DNA of 64,000 bases from Membranipora membranacea. Lineage: Eukaryota; Bryozoa; Gymnolaemata; Cheilostomatida; Membraniporidae. The translations under genes and the position numbers were made by a program. The notes beneath the pieces are model-generated. The model made no database searches. It worked only from the letters and a program-made list of their open reading frames with translations, and was not told the origin of the DNA. The first letter of the stretch is position 1; every line of letters begins with the position of its first letter. Below, in pieces: positions 10,097 to 23,828 of this stretch. Location of the stretch: NCBI GenBank assembly GCA_914767715.1, contig OU612070.1, forward strand, positions 13,595,501 to 13,659,500. Reading direction: 5' to 3'.

Positions 10097-12105
10097 ATGC
10101 TTTTTATTCGGCCAGATCAAAAAATAGATTTGCTTCTAACTAACCTCATAAGGAGGAGCAACTCCTGCTCATCCCGAATCTGCAGACCGTTTGGCTCTGC
10201 GGCTTTTCGTTCTCCGTAAGCGTCCGTTTTAATTAGGGCCACTTTTGCTATAAAAAAACATGCCAAACGGCAGCATCGAAAAATTAAATCACTGTTGGAT
10301 TCTTATCAAACTCCGACCAGTTCAAGCTCTTATTGCCCTCATTCAACACGCCGAATATTGGGATCCTCGGATTAACAGGGGGGTCACAACGCTGACTTGA
10401 AAATCCAAAAATTATACCAAGGGAGTGTATCATGCTTTTTTTTCGGCCAGATCAAAAAATAGATTTGCTTCTAACTAACCTCATAAGGAGGAGCAACTCC
10501 TGCTCATCCCGAATCTGCAGACCGTTTGGCTCTGCGGCTTTTCGTTCTCCGTCAGCGTCCGTTTTAATTAGGGCCACTTTTGCTATAAAAAAACATGCCA
10601 AACGGCAGCATCGAAAAATTAAATCTCTGTTGGATTCTTATCAAACTCCGACCAGTTCAAGCTCTTATTGCCCTCATTCAACACGCCGAATATTGGAATC
10701 CTCGGATTAAAAGGGGGGTCACAACGCTGACTTGAAAATCCAAAAATTATACCAAGGGAGGGTATCATGCTTTTTTTTCGGCCAAATCAAAAAATAGATT
10801 TGGTTCTAACTAACCTCATAAGGAGGAGCAACTCCTGCTCATCTCGAATCTGCAGACCGTTTGGCTCTGCGGCTTTTTGTTCTCCGTCAGCGTCCGTTTT
10901 AATTAGGGCCACTTTTGCTATAAAAAAACATGCCAAACGGCAGCATCGAAAAATTAAATCTCTGTTGGATTCTTATCAAACTCCGACCAGTTCAAGCCCT
11001 TATTGCCCTCATTCAACACGCCGAATATTGGAATCCTCGGATTAACAGGGGGGTCACAACGTTGACTTGAAAATCCAAAAATTATACCAAGGGAGGGTAT
11101 CATGCTTTTTTTTCGGCCAGATCGAAAAATAGATTTGCTTCTAACTAACCTCATAAGGAGGAGCAACTCCTGCTCATCCCGAATCTGCAGACCGTTTGGC
11201 TCTGCGGCTTTTCGTTCTCCGTAAGCATCCGTTTTAATTAGGGCCACTTTTGCTATAAAAAAACATGCCAAACGGCAGCATCGAAAAATTAAATCACTGT
11301 TGGATTCTTATCAAACTCCGACCAGTTCAAGCTCTTATTGCCCTCACTCAACACGCCGAATATTGGAATCCTCGGATTAACAGGGGGGTCACAACGCTGA
11401 CTTGAAAATCCAAAAATTATACCAAGGGAGAGTATCATGCTTTTTTTTCGGCCAGATCAAAAAATAGATTTGCTTCTAACTAACCTCATAAGGAGGAGCA
11501 ACTCCTGCTCATCCCGAATCTGCAGACCGTTTGGCTCTGCGGCTTTTCGTTCTCCGTAAGCGTCCGTTTTAATTAGGGCCACTTTTGCTATAAAAAAACA
11601 TGCCAAACGGCAGCATCGAAAAATTAAATGACTGTTGGATTCTTATCAAACTCCGACCAGTTCAAGCTCTTATTGCCCTCATTCAACACGCCGAATATTG
11701 GAATCCTCGGATTAACAGGGGGGTCACAACGCTGACTTGAAAATCCAAAAATTATACCAAGGGAGGGTATCATGCTTTTTTTCGGCCAGATCAAAAAATA
11801 GATTTGCTTCTAACTAACCTCATAAGGAGGAGCAACTCCTGCTCATCCCGAATCTGCAGACCGTTTGGCTCTGCGGCTTTTCGTTCTCCGTCAGCGTCCG
11901 TTTTAATTAGGGCCACTTTTGCTATAAAAAAACATGCCAAACGGCAGCATTGAAAAATTAAATCTCTGTTGGATTCTTATAAAACTCCGACCAGTTCAAG
12001 CTCTTATTGCCCTCATTCAACACGCCGAATACTGGAATCCTCGGATTCACAGGGGGGTCACAACGCTGACTTGAAAATCCAAAAATTATACCAAGGGAGG
12101 GTATC
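10097..12105. repeat. 6-monomer tandem duplication, copy 1 (2009 bp)
   Basis: Six monomers in order are marked by tttttattcgg; gggagtgta then aaaggggggtc; ggccaaatc with ttggttct; gatcgaaaa with taagcatcc; gggagagta with aaatgactg; and T7 with cattgaaaa, aaaactccg, atactgg and cggattcac. All recur 2009 bp to the right. Confidence 0.9.
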
Positions 12106-14114
12106 ATGCTTTTTATTCGGCCAGATCAAAAAATAGATTTGCTTCTAACTAACCTCATAAGGAGGAGCAACTCCTGCTCATCCCGAATCTGCAGACCGTT
12201 TGGCTCTGCGGCTTTTCGTTCTCCGTAAGCGTCCGTTTTAATTAGGGCCACTTTTGCTATAAAAAAACATGCCAAACGGCAGCATCGAAAAATTAAATCA
12301 CTGTTGGATTCTTATCAAACTCCGACCAGTTCAAGCTCTTATTGCCCTCATTCAACACGCCGAATATTGGAATCCTCGGATTAACAGGGGGGTCACAACG
12401 CTGACTTGAAAATCCAAAAATTATACCAAGGGAGTGTATCATGCTTTTTTTTCGGCCAGATCAAAAAATAGATTTGCTTCTAACTAACCTCATAAGGAGG
12501 AGCAACTCCTGCTCATCCCGAATCTGCAGACCGTTTGGCTCTGCGGCTTTTCGTTCTCCGTCAGCGTCCGTTTTAATTAGGGCCACTTTTGCTATAAAAA
12601 AACATGCCAAACGGCAGCATCGAAAAATTAAATCTCTGTTGGATTCTTATCAAACTCCGACCAGTTCAAGCTCTTATTGCCCTCATTCAACACGCCGAAT
12701 ATTGGAATCCTCGGATTAAAAGGGGGGTCACAACGCTGACTTGAAAATCCAAAAATTATACCAAGGGAGGGTATCATGCTTTTTTTTCGGCCAAATCAAA
12801 AAATAGATTTGGTTCTAACTAACCTCATAAGGAGGAGCAACTCCTGCTCATCTCGAATCTGCAGACCGTTTGGCTCTGCGGCTTTTTGTTCTCCGTCAGC
12901 GTCCGTTTTAATTAGGGCCACTTTTGCTATAAAAAAACATGCCAAACGGCAGCATCGAAAAATTAAATCTCTGTTGGATTCTTATCAAACTCCGACCAGT
13001 TCAAGCCCTTATTGCCCTCATTCAACACGCCGAATATTGGAATCCTCGGATTAACAGGGGGGTCACAACGTTGACTTGAAAATCCAAAAATTATACCAAG
13101 GGAGGGTATCATGCTTTTTTTTCGGCCAGATCGAAAAATAGATTTGCTTCTAACTAACCTCATAAGGAGGAGCAACTCCTGCTCATCCCGAATCTGCAGA
13201 CCGTTTGGCTCTGCGGCTTTTCGTTCTCCGTAAGCATCCGTTTTAATTAGGGCCACTTTTGCTATAAAAAAACATGCCAAACGGCAGCATCGAAAAATTA
13301 AATCACTGTTGGATTCTTATCAAACTCCGACCAGTTCAAGCTCTTATTGCCCTCACTCAACACGCCGAATATTGGAATCCTCGGATTAACAGGGGGGTCA
13401 CAACGCTGACTTGAAAATCCAAAAATTATACCAAGGGAGAGTATCATGCTTTTTTTTCGGCCAGATCAAAAAATAGATTTGCTTCTAACTAACCTCATAA
13501 GGAGGAGCAACTCCTGCTCATCCCGAATCTGCAGACCGTTTGGCTCTGCGGCTTTTCGTTCTCCGTAAGCGTCCGTTTTAATTAGGGCCACTTTTGCTAT
13601 AAAAAAACATGCCAAACGGCAGCATCGAAAAATTAAATGACTGTTGGATTCTTATCAAACTCCGACCAGTTCAAGCTCTTATTGCCCTCATTCAACACGC
13701 CGAATATTGGAATCCTCGGATTAACAGGGGGGTCACAACGCTGACTTGAAAATCCAAAAATTATACCAAGGGAGGGTATCATGCTTTTTTTCGGCCAGAT
13801 CAAAAAATAGATTTGCTTCTAACTAACCTCATAAGGAGGAGCAACTCCTGCTCATCCCGAATCTGCAGACCGTTTGGCTCTGCGGCTTTTCGTTCTCCGT
13901 CAGCGTCCGTTTTAATTAGGGCCACTTTTGCTATAAAAAAACATGCCAAACGGCAGCATTGAAAAATTAAATCTCTGTTGGATTCTTATAAAACTCCGAC
14001 CAGTTCAAGCTCTTATTGCCCTCATTCAACACGCCGAATACTGGAATCCTCGGATTCACAGGGGGGTCACAACGCTGACTTGAAAATCCAAAAATTATAC
14101 CAAGGGAGGGTATC
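12106..14114. repeat. 6-monomer tandem duplication, copy 2 (2009 bp)
   Basis: It repeats all six marker monomers of the preceding block in the same order, including the one-base deletion in the T tract. The only difference I noticed is a private gggatcc in copy 1 near 10360, so this is a recent duplication. Confidence 0.9.
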
Positions 14115-17100
14115 ATGCTTTTATTTCGGCCAGATCAAAAAATAGATTTGCTTCTAACTAACCTCATAAGGAGGAGCAACTCCTGCTCATCTCGAATCTG
14201 CAGACCGTTTGGCTCTGCGGCTTTTCGTTCTCCGTCAGCGTCCGTTTTAATTAGGGCCACTTTTGCTATAAAATTACATGGCAAACGGCAGCATCGAAAA
14301 ATTAAATCTCTGTTGGATTCTTATCAAACTCCGACCAGTTCAAGCTCTTATTGCCCTCATTCAACACGCCGAATATTGGAATCCTCGGATTAACAGGGGG
14401 GTCACAACGCTGACTTGAAAATCCACAAATTATACCAAGGGAGGGTATCATGCTTTTTTTTCGGCCAGAGCAAAAAATAGATTTGCTTCTAACTAACCTC
14501 ATAAGGAGGAGCAACTCCTGCTCATCTCGAATCTGCAGACCGTTTGGCTCTGCGGCTTTTCGTTCTCCGTCAGCGTCCGTTTTAATTAGGGCCACTTTTG
14601 CTATAAAAAAACATACCAAACGGCAGCATCGAAAAATTAAATCTCTGTTGGATTCTTATCAAACTCCGACCAGTTCAAGCTCTTATTGCCCTCATTCAAC
14701 ACGCCGAATATTGGAATCCTCGGATTAACAGGGGGGTCACAACGCTGACTTGAAAATCCAAAAATTATCCCAAGGGAGGGTATCATGCTTTTTTTTCGGC
14801 CAGATCAAAAAATAGATTTGCTTCTAACTAACCTCATAAGGAGGAGCAACTCCTGCTCATCCCGAATCTGCAGACCGTTTGGCTCTGTGGCTTTTCGTTC
14901 TCCGTAAGCGTCCGTTTTAATTAGGGCCACTTTTGCTATAAAAAAACATGCCAAACGGCAGCATCGAAAAATTAAATCACTGTTGGATTCTCATCAAACT
15001 CCGACCAGTTCAAGCTCTTATTGCCCTCATTCAACACGCCGAATATTGGAATCCTCGGATTAACAGGGGGGTCACAACGCTGACTTGAAAATCCAAAAAT
15101 TATACCAAGGGAGGGTATCATGCTTTTTTTTCGGCCAGATCAAAAAATAGATTTGCTTCTAACTAACCTCTTAAGGAGGAGCAACTCCTGCTCATCCCGA
15201 ATCTGCAGACCGTTTGGCTCTGCGGCTTTTCGTTCTCCGTAAGCGTCCGTTTTAATTAGGGCCACTTTTGCTATAAAAAAACATGCTAAACGGCAGCATC
15301 GAAAAATTAAATCACTGTTGGATTCTTATCAAACTCCGACCAGTTCAAGCTCTTATTGCCCTCATTCAACACGCCGAATATTGGAATCCTCGGATTAACA
15401 GGGGGGTCACAACGTCGACTTGAAAATCCAAAAATTATACCAATGGAGGGTATCATGCTTTTTTTTCGGCCAGATCAAAAAATAGATTTGCTTCTAACTA
15501 ACCTCATAAGGAGGAGCAACTCCTGCTCATCCCGAATCTGCAGACCGTTTGGCTCTGCGGCTTTTCGTTCTCTGTCAGCGTCCGTTTTAATTAGGGCCAC
15601 TTTTGCTATAAAAAAACATGCCAAACGGCAGCATCGAAAAATTAAATCTATGTTGGATTCTTATCAAACTCCGACCAGTTCAAGCTCTTATTGCCCTCAT
15701 TCAACACGCCGAATATTGGAATCCTCGGATTAACAGGGGGGTCACAACGCTGACTTGAAAATCCAAAAATTATACCAAGGGAGGGTATCATGCTTTTTTT
15801 TCGGCCAGATCAAAAAATAGATTTGCTTCTAACTAACCTCATAAGGAGGAGCAACTCCTGCTCATCTCGAATCTGCAGACCGTTTGGCTCTGCGGCTTTT
15901 CGTTCTCCGTCAGCGTCCGTTTTAATTAGGGCCACTTTTGCTATAAAAAAACATGCCAAACGGCAGCATCGAAAAATTAAATCTCTGTTGGATTCTTATC
16001 AAACTCCGACCAGTTCAAGCTCTTATTGCCCTCATTCAACACGCCGAATATTGGAATCCTCGGATTAAAAGGGGGGTCACAACGCTGACTTGAAAATCCA
16101 AAAATTATACCAAGGGAGGGTATCATGCTTTTTTTTCGGCCAAATCAAAAAATAGATTTGGTTCTAACTAACCTCATAAGGAGGAGCAACTCCTGCTCAT
16201 CTCGAATCTGCAGACCGTTTGGCTCTGCGGCTTTTTGTTCTCCGTCAGCGTCCGTTTTAATTAGGGCCACTTTTGCTATAAAAAAACATGCCAAACGGCA
16301 GCATCGAAAAATTAAATCTCTGTTGGATTCTTATCAAATTCCGACCAGTTCAAGCTCTTATTGCCCTCATTCAACACGCCGAATATTGGAATCCTCGGAT
16401 TAACAGAGGGGTCACAACGCTGACTTGAAAATCCAAAAATTATACCAAGGGAGGGTATCATGCTTTTTTTTCGGCCAGATCAAAAAATAGATTTGCCTCT
16501 AACTAACCTCATAAGGAGGAGCAACTCCTGCTCATCCCGAATCTGCAGACCGTTTGGCTCTGCGGCTTTTCGTTCTCCGTCAGCGTCCGTTTTAATTAGG
16601 GCCACTTTTGCTATAAAAAAACATGCCAAACGGCAGCATCGAAAAATTAAATCTCTGTTGGATTCTTATAAAACTCCGACCAGTTCAAGCTCTTATTGCC
16701 CTCATTCAACACGCCGAATACTGGAATCCTCGGATTAACAGGGGGGTCACAACGCTGACTTGAAAATCCAAAAATTATACCAAGGGAGGGTATCATGCTT
16801 TTATTTCGGCCAGATCAAAAAATAGATTTGCTTCTAACTAACCTCATAAGGAGGAGCAACTCCTGCTCATCTCGAATCTGCAGACCGTTTGGCTCTGCGG
16901 CTTTTCGTTCTCCGTCAGCGTCCGTTTTAATTAGGGCCACTTTTGCTATAAAATTACATGGCAAACGGCAGCATCGAAAAATTAAATCTCTGTTGGATTC
17001 TTATCAAACTCCGACCAGTTCAAGCTCTTATTGCCGTCATTCAACACGCCGAATATTGGAATCCTCGGATTAACAGGGGGGTCACAACGCTGACTTGAAA

Positions 17101-18134
17101 ATCCAAAAATTATACCAAGGGAGGGTATCATGCTTTTTTTTCGGCCAGATCAAAAAATAGATTTGCTTCTAACTAACTTCATAAGGAGGAGCAACTCCTG
17201 CTCATCTCAAATCTGCAGACCGTTTGGCTCTGCGGCTTTTCGTTCTCCGTCAGCGTCCGTTTTAATTAGGGCCACTTTTGCTATAAAAAAACATGCCAAA
17301 CGGCAGCATCGAAAAATTAAATCTCTGTTGGATTCTTATCAAACTCCGACCAGTTCAAGCTCTTATTATCCTCATTCAACACGCCGAATATTGGAATCCT
17401 CGGATTAACAGGGGGGTCACAACGCTGACTTGAAAATCCAAAAATTATACCAAGGGAGGGTATCATGCTTTTTTTTCGGCCAGATCAAAAAATAGATTTG
17501 CTTCTAACTAACCTCATAAGGAGGAGCAACTCCTGCTCATCTCGAATCTGCAGACCGTTTGGCTCTGCGGCTTTTCGTTCTCCGTAAGCGTCCGTTTTAA
17601 TTAGGGCCGCTTTTGCTATAAAAAAACATGCCAAACGGCAGCATCGAAAAATTAAATCACTGTTGGATTCTTATCAAACTCCGACCAGTTCAAGCTCTTA
17701 TTGCCCTCATTCAACACGCCGAATATTGGAATCCTCGGATTAACAGGGGGGTCACAACGCTGACTTGAAAATCCAAAAATTATACCAAGGGAGGGTATCA
17801 TGCTTTTTTTTCGGCCAGATCAAAAAATAGATTTGCTTCTAACTAACCTCATAAGGAGGAGCAACTCCTGCTCATCCCGAATCTGCAGACCGTTTGGCTC
17901 TGCGGCTTTTCGTTCTCCGTAAGCGTCCGTTTTAATTAGGGCCGCTTTTGCTATAAAAAAACATGCCAAACGGCAGCATCGAAAAATTAAATCACTGTTG
18001 GATTCTTATCAAACTCCGACCAGTTCAAGCTCTTATTGCCCTCATTCAACACGCCGAATATTGGAATCCTCGGATTAACAGGGGGGTCACAACGCTGACT
18101 TGAAAATCCAAAAATTATACCAAGGGAGGGTATC
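14115..18134. repeat. Mosaic segment of 12 monomers reusing markers from several left-hand blocks
   Basis: Markers appear in new combinations. 14115 and 16795 share ttttatttcgg plus aaattacatgg. 14450 and 14785 match 8422 and the start of 8757. 15455 matches 4071 (ccaatggagg, ctctgtc, aaatctatg). 16125 matches 10767 and 12776. 16460 shares aaaactccg and atactgg with 13781. 17465 and 17800 carry taagcg with ccgctttt, as in 722. The pattern suggests repeated unequal exchange among older units. Confidence 0.75.
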
Positions 18135-20144
18135 ATGCTTTTTTTTCGGCCAGATCAAAAAATAGATTTGCTTCTAACTAACCTCATAAGGAGGAGCAAC
18201 TCCTGCTCATCCCGAGTCTGCAGACCGTTTGGCTCTGCGGCTTTCCGTTCTCTGTCAGCGTCCGTTTTAATTAGGGCCACTTTTGCTATAAAAAAACATG
18301 CCAAACGGCAGCATCGAAAAATTAAATCTCTGTTGGATTCTTATCAAACTCCGACCAGTTCAAGCTCTTATTGCCCTCATTCAACACGCCGAATATTGGA
18401 ATCCTCGGATTAACAGGGGGGTCACAACGCTGACTTGAAAATCCAAAAATTATACCAAGGGAGGGTATCATGCTTTTTTTTCGGCCAGATCAAAAAATAG
18501 ATTTGCTTCTAACTAACCTCATAAAGAGGAGCAACTCCTGCTCATCTCGAATCTGCAGACCGTTTGGCTCTGCGGCTTTTCGTTCTCCGTCAGCGTCCGT
18601 TTTAATTAGGGCCGCTTTTGCTATAAAAAAACATGCCAAACGGCAGCATCGAAAAATTAAATCTCTGTTGGATTCTTATCAAACTCCGACCAGTTCAAGC
18701 TCTTAGTGCCCTCATTCAACACGCCGAATATTGGAATCCTCGGATTAACAGGGGGGTCACAACGCTGACTTGAAATTCCAAAAATTATACCAAGGGAGGG
18801 TATCATGCTTTTTTTTCGGCCAGATCAAAAAATAGATTCGCTTCTAACTAACCTCATAAGGAGGAGCAACTCCTGCTCATCCCGAATCTGCAGACCGTTT
18901 GGCTCTGCGGCTTTTCGTTCTCCGTCAGCGTCCGTTTTAATTAGGGCCACTTTTGCTATAAAAAAACATGCCAAACGGCAGCATTGAAAAATTAAATCTC
19001 TGTTGGATTCTTATCAAACTCCGACCAGTTCAAGCTCTTATTGCCCTCATTCAACACGCCGAATATTGGAATCCTCGGATTAACAGGGGGGTCACAACGC
19101 TGACTTGAAAATCCAAAAATTATACCAAGGGAGGGTATCATGCTTTTTTTTCGGCCAGATCAAAAAATAGATTTGCTTCTAACTAACCTCATAAGGAGGA
19201 GCAACTCCTGCTCATCCCGAATCTGCAGACCGTTTGGCTCTGCGGCTTTTCGTTCTCCGTCAGCGTCCGTTTTAATTAGGGCCACTTTTGCTATAAAAAA
19301 ACATGCCAAACGGCAGCATCGAAAAATTAAATCTCTGTTGGATTCTTATCAAACTCCGACCAGTTCAAGCTCTTATTGCCCTCATTCAACACGCCGAATA
19401 TTGGAATCCTTCGATTAACAGGGGGGTCACAACGCTGACTTGAAAATCCAAAAATTATACCAAGGGAGGGTATCATGCTTTTTTTTCGGCCAGATCAAAA
19501 AATAGATTTGCTTCTAACTAACCTCATAAGGAGGAGCAACTCCTGCTCATCTCGAATCTGCAGACCGTTTGGCTCTGCGGCTTTTCGTTCTCCGTCAGCG
19601 TCCGTTTTAATTAGGGCCACTTTTGCTATAAAAAAACATGCCAAACGGCAGCATCGAAAAATTAAATCTCTGTTGGATTCTTATCAAACTCCGACCAGTT
19701 CAAGCTCTTATTGCCCTCATTCAACACGCCGAATATTGGAATCCTCGGATTAACAGGGGGGTCACAACGCTGACTTGAAAATCCAAAAATTATACCAAGG
19801 GAGGGTATCATGCTTTTTTTTCGGCCAGATCAAAAAATAGATTTGCTTCTAACTAACCTCATAAGGAGGAGCAACTCCTGCTCATCCCAAATCTGCAGAC
19901 CGTTTGGCTCTGCGGCTTTTCGTTCTCCGTAAGCGTCCGTTTTAATTAGGGCCACTTTTGCTATAAAAAAACATGCCAAACGGCAGCATCGAAAAATTAA
20001 ATCACTGTTGGATTCTTATCAAACTCCGACCAGTTCAAGCTCTTATTGCCCTCATTCAACACGCCGAATATTGGAATCCTCGGATTAACAGGGGGGTCAC
20101 AACGCTGACTTGAAAATCCAAAAATTATACCAAGGGAGGGTATC
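18135..20144. repeat. E-F-G-H-I-J module, early form, 6 monomers (2010 bp)
   Basis: Ordered markers: ctttccgttctctg (E), ataaagagg with ccgctttt and cttagtgcc (F), gattcgctt with cattgaaaa (G position), ccttcgatt (H), unmarked with ctcg (I), and taagcg with aaatcactg (J). The same order, with further substitutions, is found at 30862, 35216, 39906 and 54646. Confidence 0.8.
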
Positions 20145-21818
20145 ATGCTTTTTTTTCGGCCAGATCAAAAAATAGATTTGCTTCTAACTAACCTCATAAG
20201 GAGGAGCAACTCCTGCTCATCCCGAGTCAGCAGACCGTTTGGCTCTGCGGCTTTCCGTTCTCTGTCAGCGTCCGTTTTAATTAGGGCCACTTTTGCTATA
20301 AAAAAACATGCCAAACGGCAGCATCGAAAAATTAAATCTCTGTTGGATTCTTATCAAACTCCGACCAGTTCAAGCTCTTATTGCCCTCATTCAACACGCC
20401 GAATATTGGAATCCTCGGATTAACAGGGGGGTCACAACGCTGACTTGAAAATCCAAAAATTATACCAAGGGAGGGTATCATGCTTTTTTTTCGGCCAGAT
20501 CAAAAAATAGATTTGCTTCTAACTAACCTCATAAAGAGGAGCAACTCCTGCTCATCTCGAATCTGCAGACCGTTTGGCTCTGCGGCTTTTCGTTCTCCGT
20601 CAGCGTCCGTTTTAATTAGGGCCACTTTTGCTTTAAAAAACATGCCAAACGGCAGCATTGAAAAATTAAATCTCTGTTGGATTCTTATCAAACTCCGACC
20701 AGTTCAAGCTCTTATTGCCCTCATTCAACACGCCGAATATTGGAATCCTCGGATTAACAGGGGGGTCACAACGCTGACTTGAAAATCCAAAAATTATACC
20801 AAGGGAGGGTATCATGCTTTTTTTTCGGCCAGATCAAAAAATAGATTTGCTTCTAACTAACCTCATAAGGAGGAGCAACTCCTGCTCATCCCGAATCTGC
20901 AGACCGTTTGGCTCTGCGGCTTTTCGTTCTCCGTCAGCGTCCGTTTTAATTAGGGCCACTTTTGCTATAAAAAAACATGCCAAACGGCAGCATCGAAAAA
21001 TTAAATCTCTGTTGGATTCTTATCAAACTCCGACCAGTTCAAGCTCTTATTGCCCTCATTCAACACGCCGAATATTGGAATCCTTCGATTAACAGGGGGG
21101 TCACAACGCTGACTTGAAAATCCAAAAATTATACCAAGGGAGGGTATCATGCTTTTTTTTCGGCCAGATCAAAAAATAGATTTGCTTCTAACTAACCTCA
21201 TAAGGAGGAGCAACTCCTGCTCATCTCGAATCTGCAGACCGTTTGGCTCTGCGGCTTTTCGTTCTCCGTCAGCGTCCGTTTTAATTAGGGCCACTTTTGC
21301 TATAAAAAAACATGCCAAACGGCAGCATCGAAAAATTAAATCTCTGTTGGATTCTTATCAAACTCCGACCAGTTCAAGCTCTTATTGCCCTCATTCAACA
21401 CGCCGAATATTGGAATCCTCGGATTAACAGGGGGGTCACAACGCTGACTTGAAAATCCAAAAATTATACCAAGGGAGGGTATCATGCTTTTTTTTCGGCC
21501 AGATCAAAAAATAGATTTGCTTCTAACTAACCTCATAAGGAGGAGCAACTCCTGCTCATCCCGAATCTGCAGACCGTTTGGCTCTGCGGCTTTTCGTTCT
21601 CCGTAAGCGTCCGTTTTAATTAGGGCCACTTTTGCTATAAAAAAACATGCCAAACGGCAGCATCGAAAAATTAAATCACTGTTGGATTCTTATCAAACTC
21701 CGACCAGTTCAAGCTCTTATTGCCCTCATTCAACACGCCGAATATTGGAATCCTCGGATTAACAGGGGGGTCACAACGCTGACTTGAAAATCCAAAAATT
21801 ATACCAAGGGAGGGTATC
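20145..21818. repeat. E-F/G-H-I-J module, shortened copy, 5 monomers (1674 bp)
   Basis: It repeats the preceding module, but the F and G monomers are fused into one at 20480. E starts 2010 bp after its counterpart, while H (20814) is only 1674 bp after its counterpart (19140), so exactly one monomer has been lost inside the block. Confidence 0.8.
20480..20813 (+). repeat. Chimeric monomer F/G marking a one-monomer deletion
   Basis: Its 5' part has ataaagagg, diagnostic of the F monomer at 18470. Its 3' part has cattgaaaa, diagnostic of the next monomer at 18805, and lacks the F-specific cttagtgcc. The switch lies between these markers, near an altered A tract (gctttaaaaaac), which is also one base short. 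This is the product expected from homologous exchange between adjacent monomers. Confidence 0.75.
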
Positions 21819-22153
21819 ATGCTTTTTTTTCGGCCAGATCAAAAAATAGATTTGCTTCTAACTAACCTCATAAGGAGGAGCAACTCCTGCTCATCTCGAA
21901 TCTGCAGACCGTTTGGCTCTGCGGCTTTTCGTTCTCCGTCAGCGTCCGTTTTAATTAGGGCCACTTTTGCTATAAAAAAACATGCCAAACGGCAGCATCG
22001 AAAAATTAAATCTCTGTTGGATTCTTATCAAACTCCGACCAGTTCAAACTCTTATTGCCCTCATTCAACACGCCGAATATTGGAATCCTCGGATTAACAG
22101 GGGGGTCACAACGCTGACTTGAAAATCCAAAAATTATACCAAGGGAGGGTATC
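21819..22153. repeat. Single monomer with ttcaaactc
   Basis: It lies between the E-J and O-S modules. The ttcaaactc substitution recurs in O monomers at 43256, 51966 and 57995, which suggests this copy or its relative contributed to the O type. Confidence 0.6.
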
Positions 22154-23828
22154 ATGCTTTTTTTTCGGCCAGATCAAAAAATTGATTTGCTTCTAACTAA
22201 CCTCATAAGGAGGAGCAACTCCTGCTCATCCCGAATCTGCAGACCGTTTGGCTCTGCGGCTTTTCGTTCTCCGTCAGCGTCCGTTTTAATTAGGGCCACT
22301 TTTGCTATAAAAAAACATGCCAAACGGCAGCATCGAAAAATTAAATCTCTGTTGGATTATTATCAAACTCCGACCAGTTCAAGCTCTTATTGCCCTCATT
22401 CAACACGCCGAATATTGGAATCCTCGGATTAACAGGGGGGTCACAACGCTGACTTGAAAATCCAAAAATTATACCAAGGGAGGGTATCATGCTTTTTTTT
22501 CGGCCAGATCAAAAAATAGATTTGCTTCTAACTAACCTCATAAGGAGGAGGAACTCCTGCTCATCCCGAATCTGCAGACCGTTTGGCTCTGCGGCTTTTC
22601 GTTCTCCGTCAGCGTCCGTTTTAATTAGGGCCACTTTTGCTATAAAAAAACATGCCAAACGGCAGCATCGAAAAATTAAATCTCTGTTGGATTCTTATCA
22701 AACTCCGACCAGTTCAAGCTCTTATTGCCCTCATTCAACACGCCGAATATTGGAATCCTCGGATTAACAGGGGGGTCACAACGCTGACTTGAAAATCCAA
22801 AAATTATACCAAGGGAGGGTATCATGCTTTTTTTTCGGCCGGATCAAAAAATAGATTTGCTTCTAACTAACCTCATAAGGAGGAGCAACTCCTGCTCATC
22901 CCGAATCTGCAGACCGTTTGGCTCTGCGGCTTTTCGTTCTCCGTCAGCGTCCGTTTTAATTAGGGCCACTTTTGCTATAAAAAAACATGCCAAACGGCAG
23001 CATCGAAAAATTAAATCTCTGTTGGATTCTTATCAAACTCCGACCAGTTCAAGCTCTTATTGCCCTCATTCAACACGCCGAATATTGGAATCCTCGGATT
23101 AACAGGGGGGTCACAACGCTGACTTGAAAATCCAAAAATTATACCAAGGGAGGGTATCATGCTTTTTTTTCGGCCAGATCAAAAAATAGATTTGCTTCTA
23201 ACTAACCTCATAAGGAGGAGCAACTTCTGCTCATCTCGAATCTGCAGACCGTTTGGCTCTGCGGCTTTTCGTTCTCCGTCAGCGTCCGTTTTAATTAGGG
23301 CCACTTTTGCTATAAAAAAACATGCCAAACGGCAGCATCGAAAAATTAAATCTCTGTTGGATTCTTATCAAACTCCGACCAGTTCAAGCTCTTATTGCCC
23401 TCATTCAACACGCCGAATATTGGAATCCTCGGATTAACAGGGGGGTCACAACGCTGACTTGAAAATCCAAAAATTATACCAAGGGAGGGTATCATGCTTT
23501 TTTTTCGGCCAGATCAAATAATAGATTTGCTTCTAACTAACCTCATAAGGAGGAGCAACTCCTGCTCATCCCGAATCTGCAGACCGTTTGGCTCTGCGGC
23601 TTTTCGTTCTCCGTCAGCGTCCGTTTTAATTAGGGCCACTTTTGCTATAAAAAAACATGCCAAACGGCAGCATCGAAAAATTAAATCTCTGTTGGATTCT
23701 TATCAAACTCCGACCAGTTCAAGCTCTTATTGCCCTCATTCAACACGCCGAATATTGGAATCCTCGGATGAACAGGGGGGTCACAACGCTGACTTGAAAA
23801 TCCAAAAATTATACCAAGGGAGGGTATC
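22154..23828. repeat. O-P-Q-R-S module, early form, copy 1 (1675 bp)
   Basis: Five monomers: attgattt with attattatc (O), aggaggaac (P position), ggccgg (Q), acttctgc (R) and caaataatag (S). The order Q, R, S matches the O-to-S stretch of the large higher-order repeat at 43256-44930 and 57995-59669. The last monomer has a private cggatgaac that removes the plus-strand stop. Confidence 0.85.
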
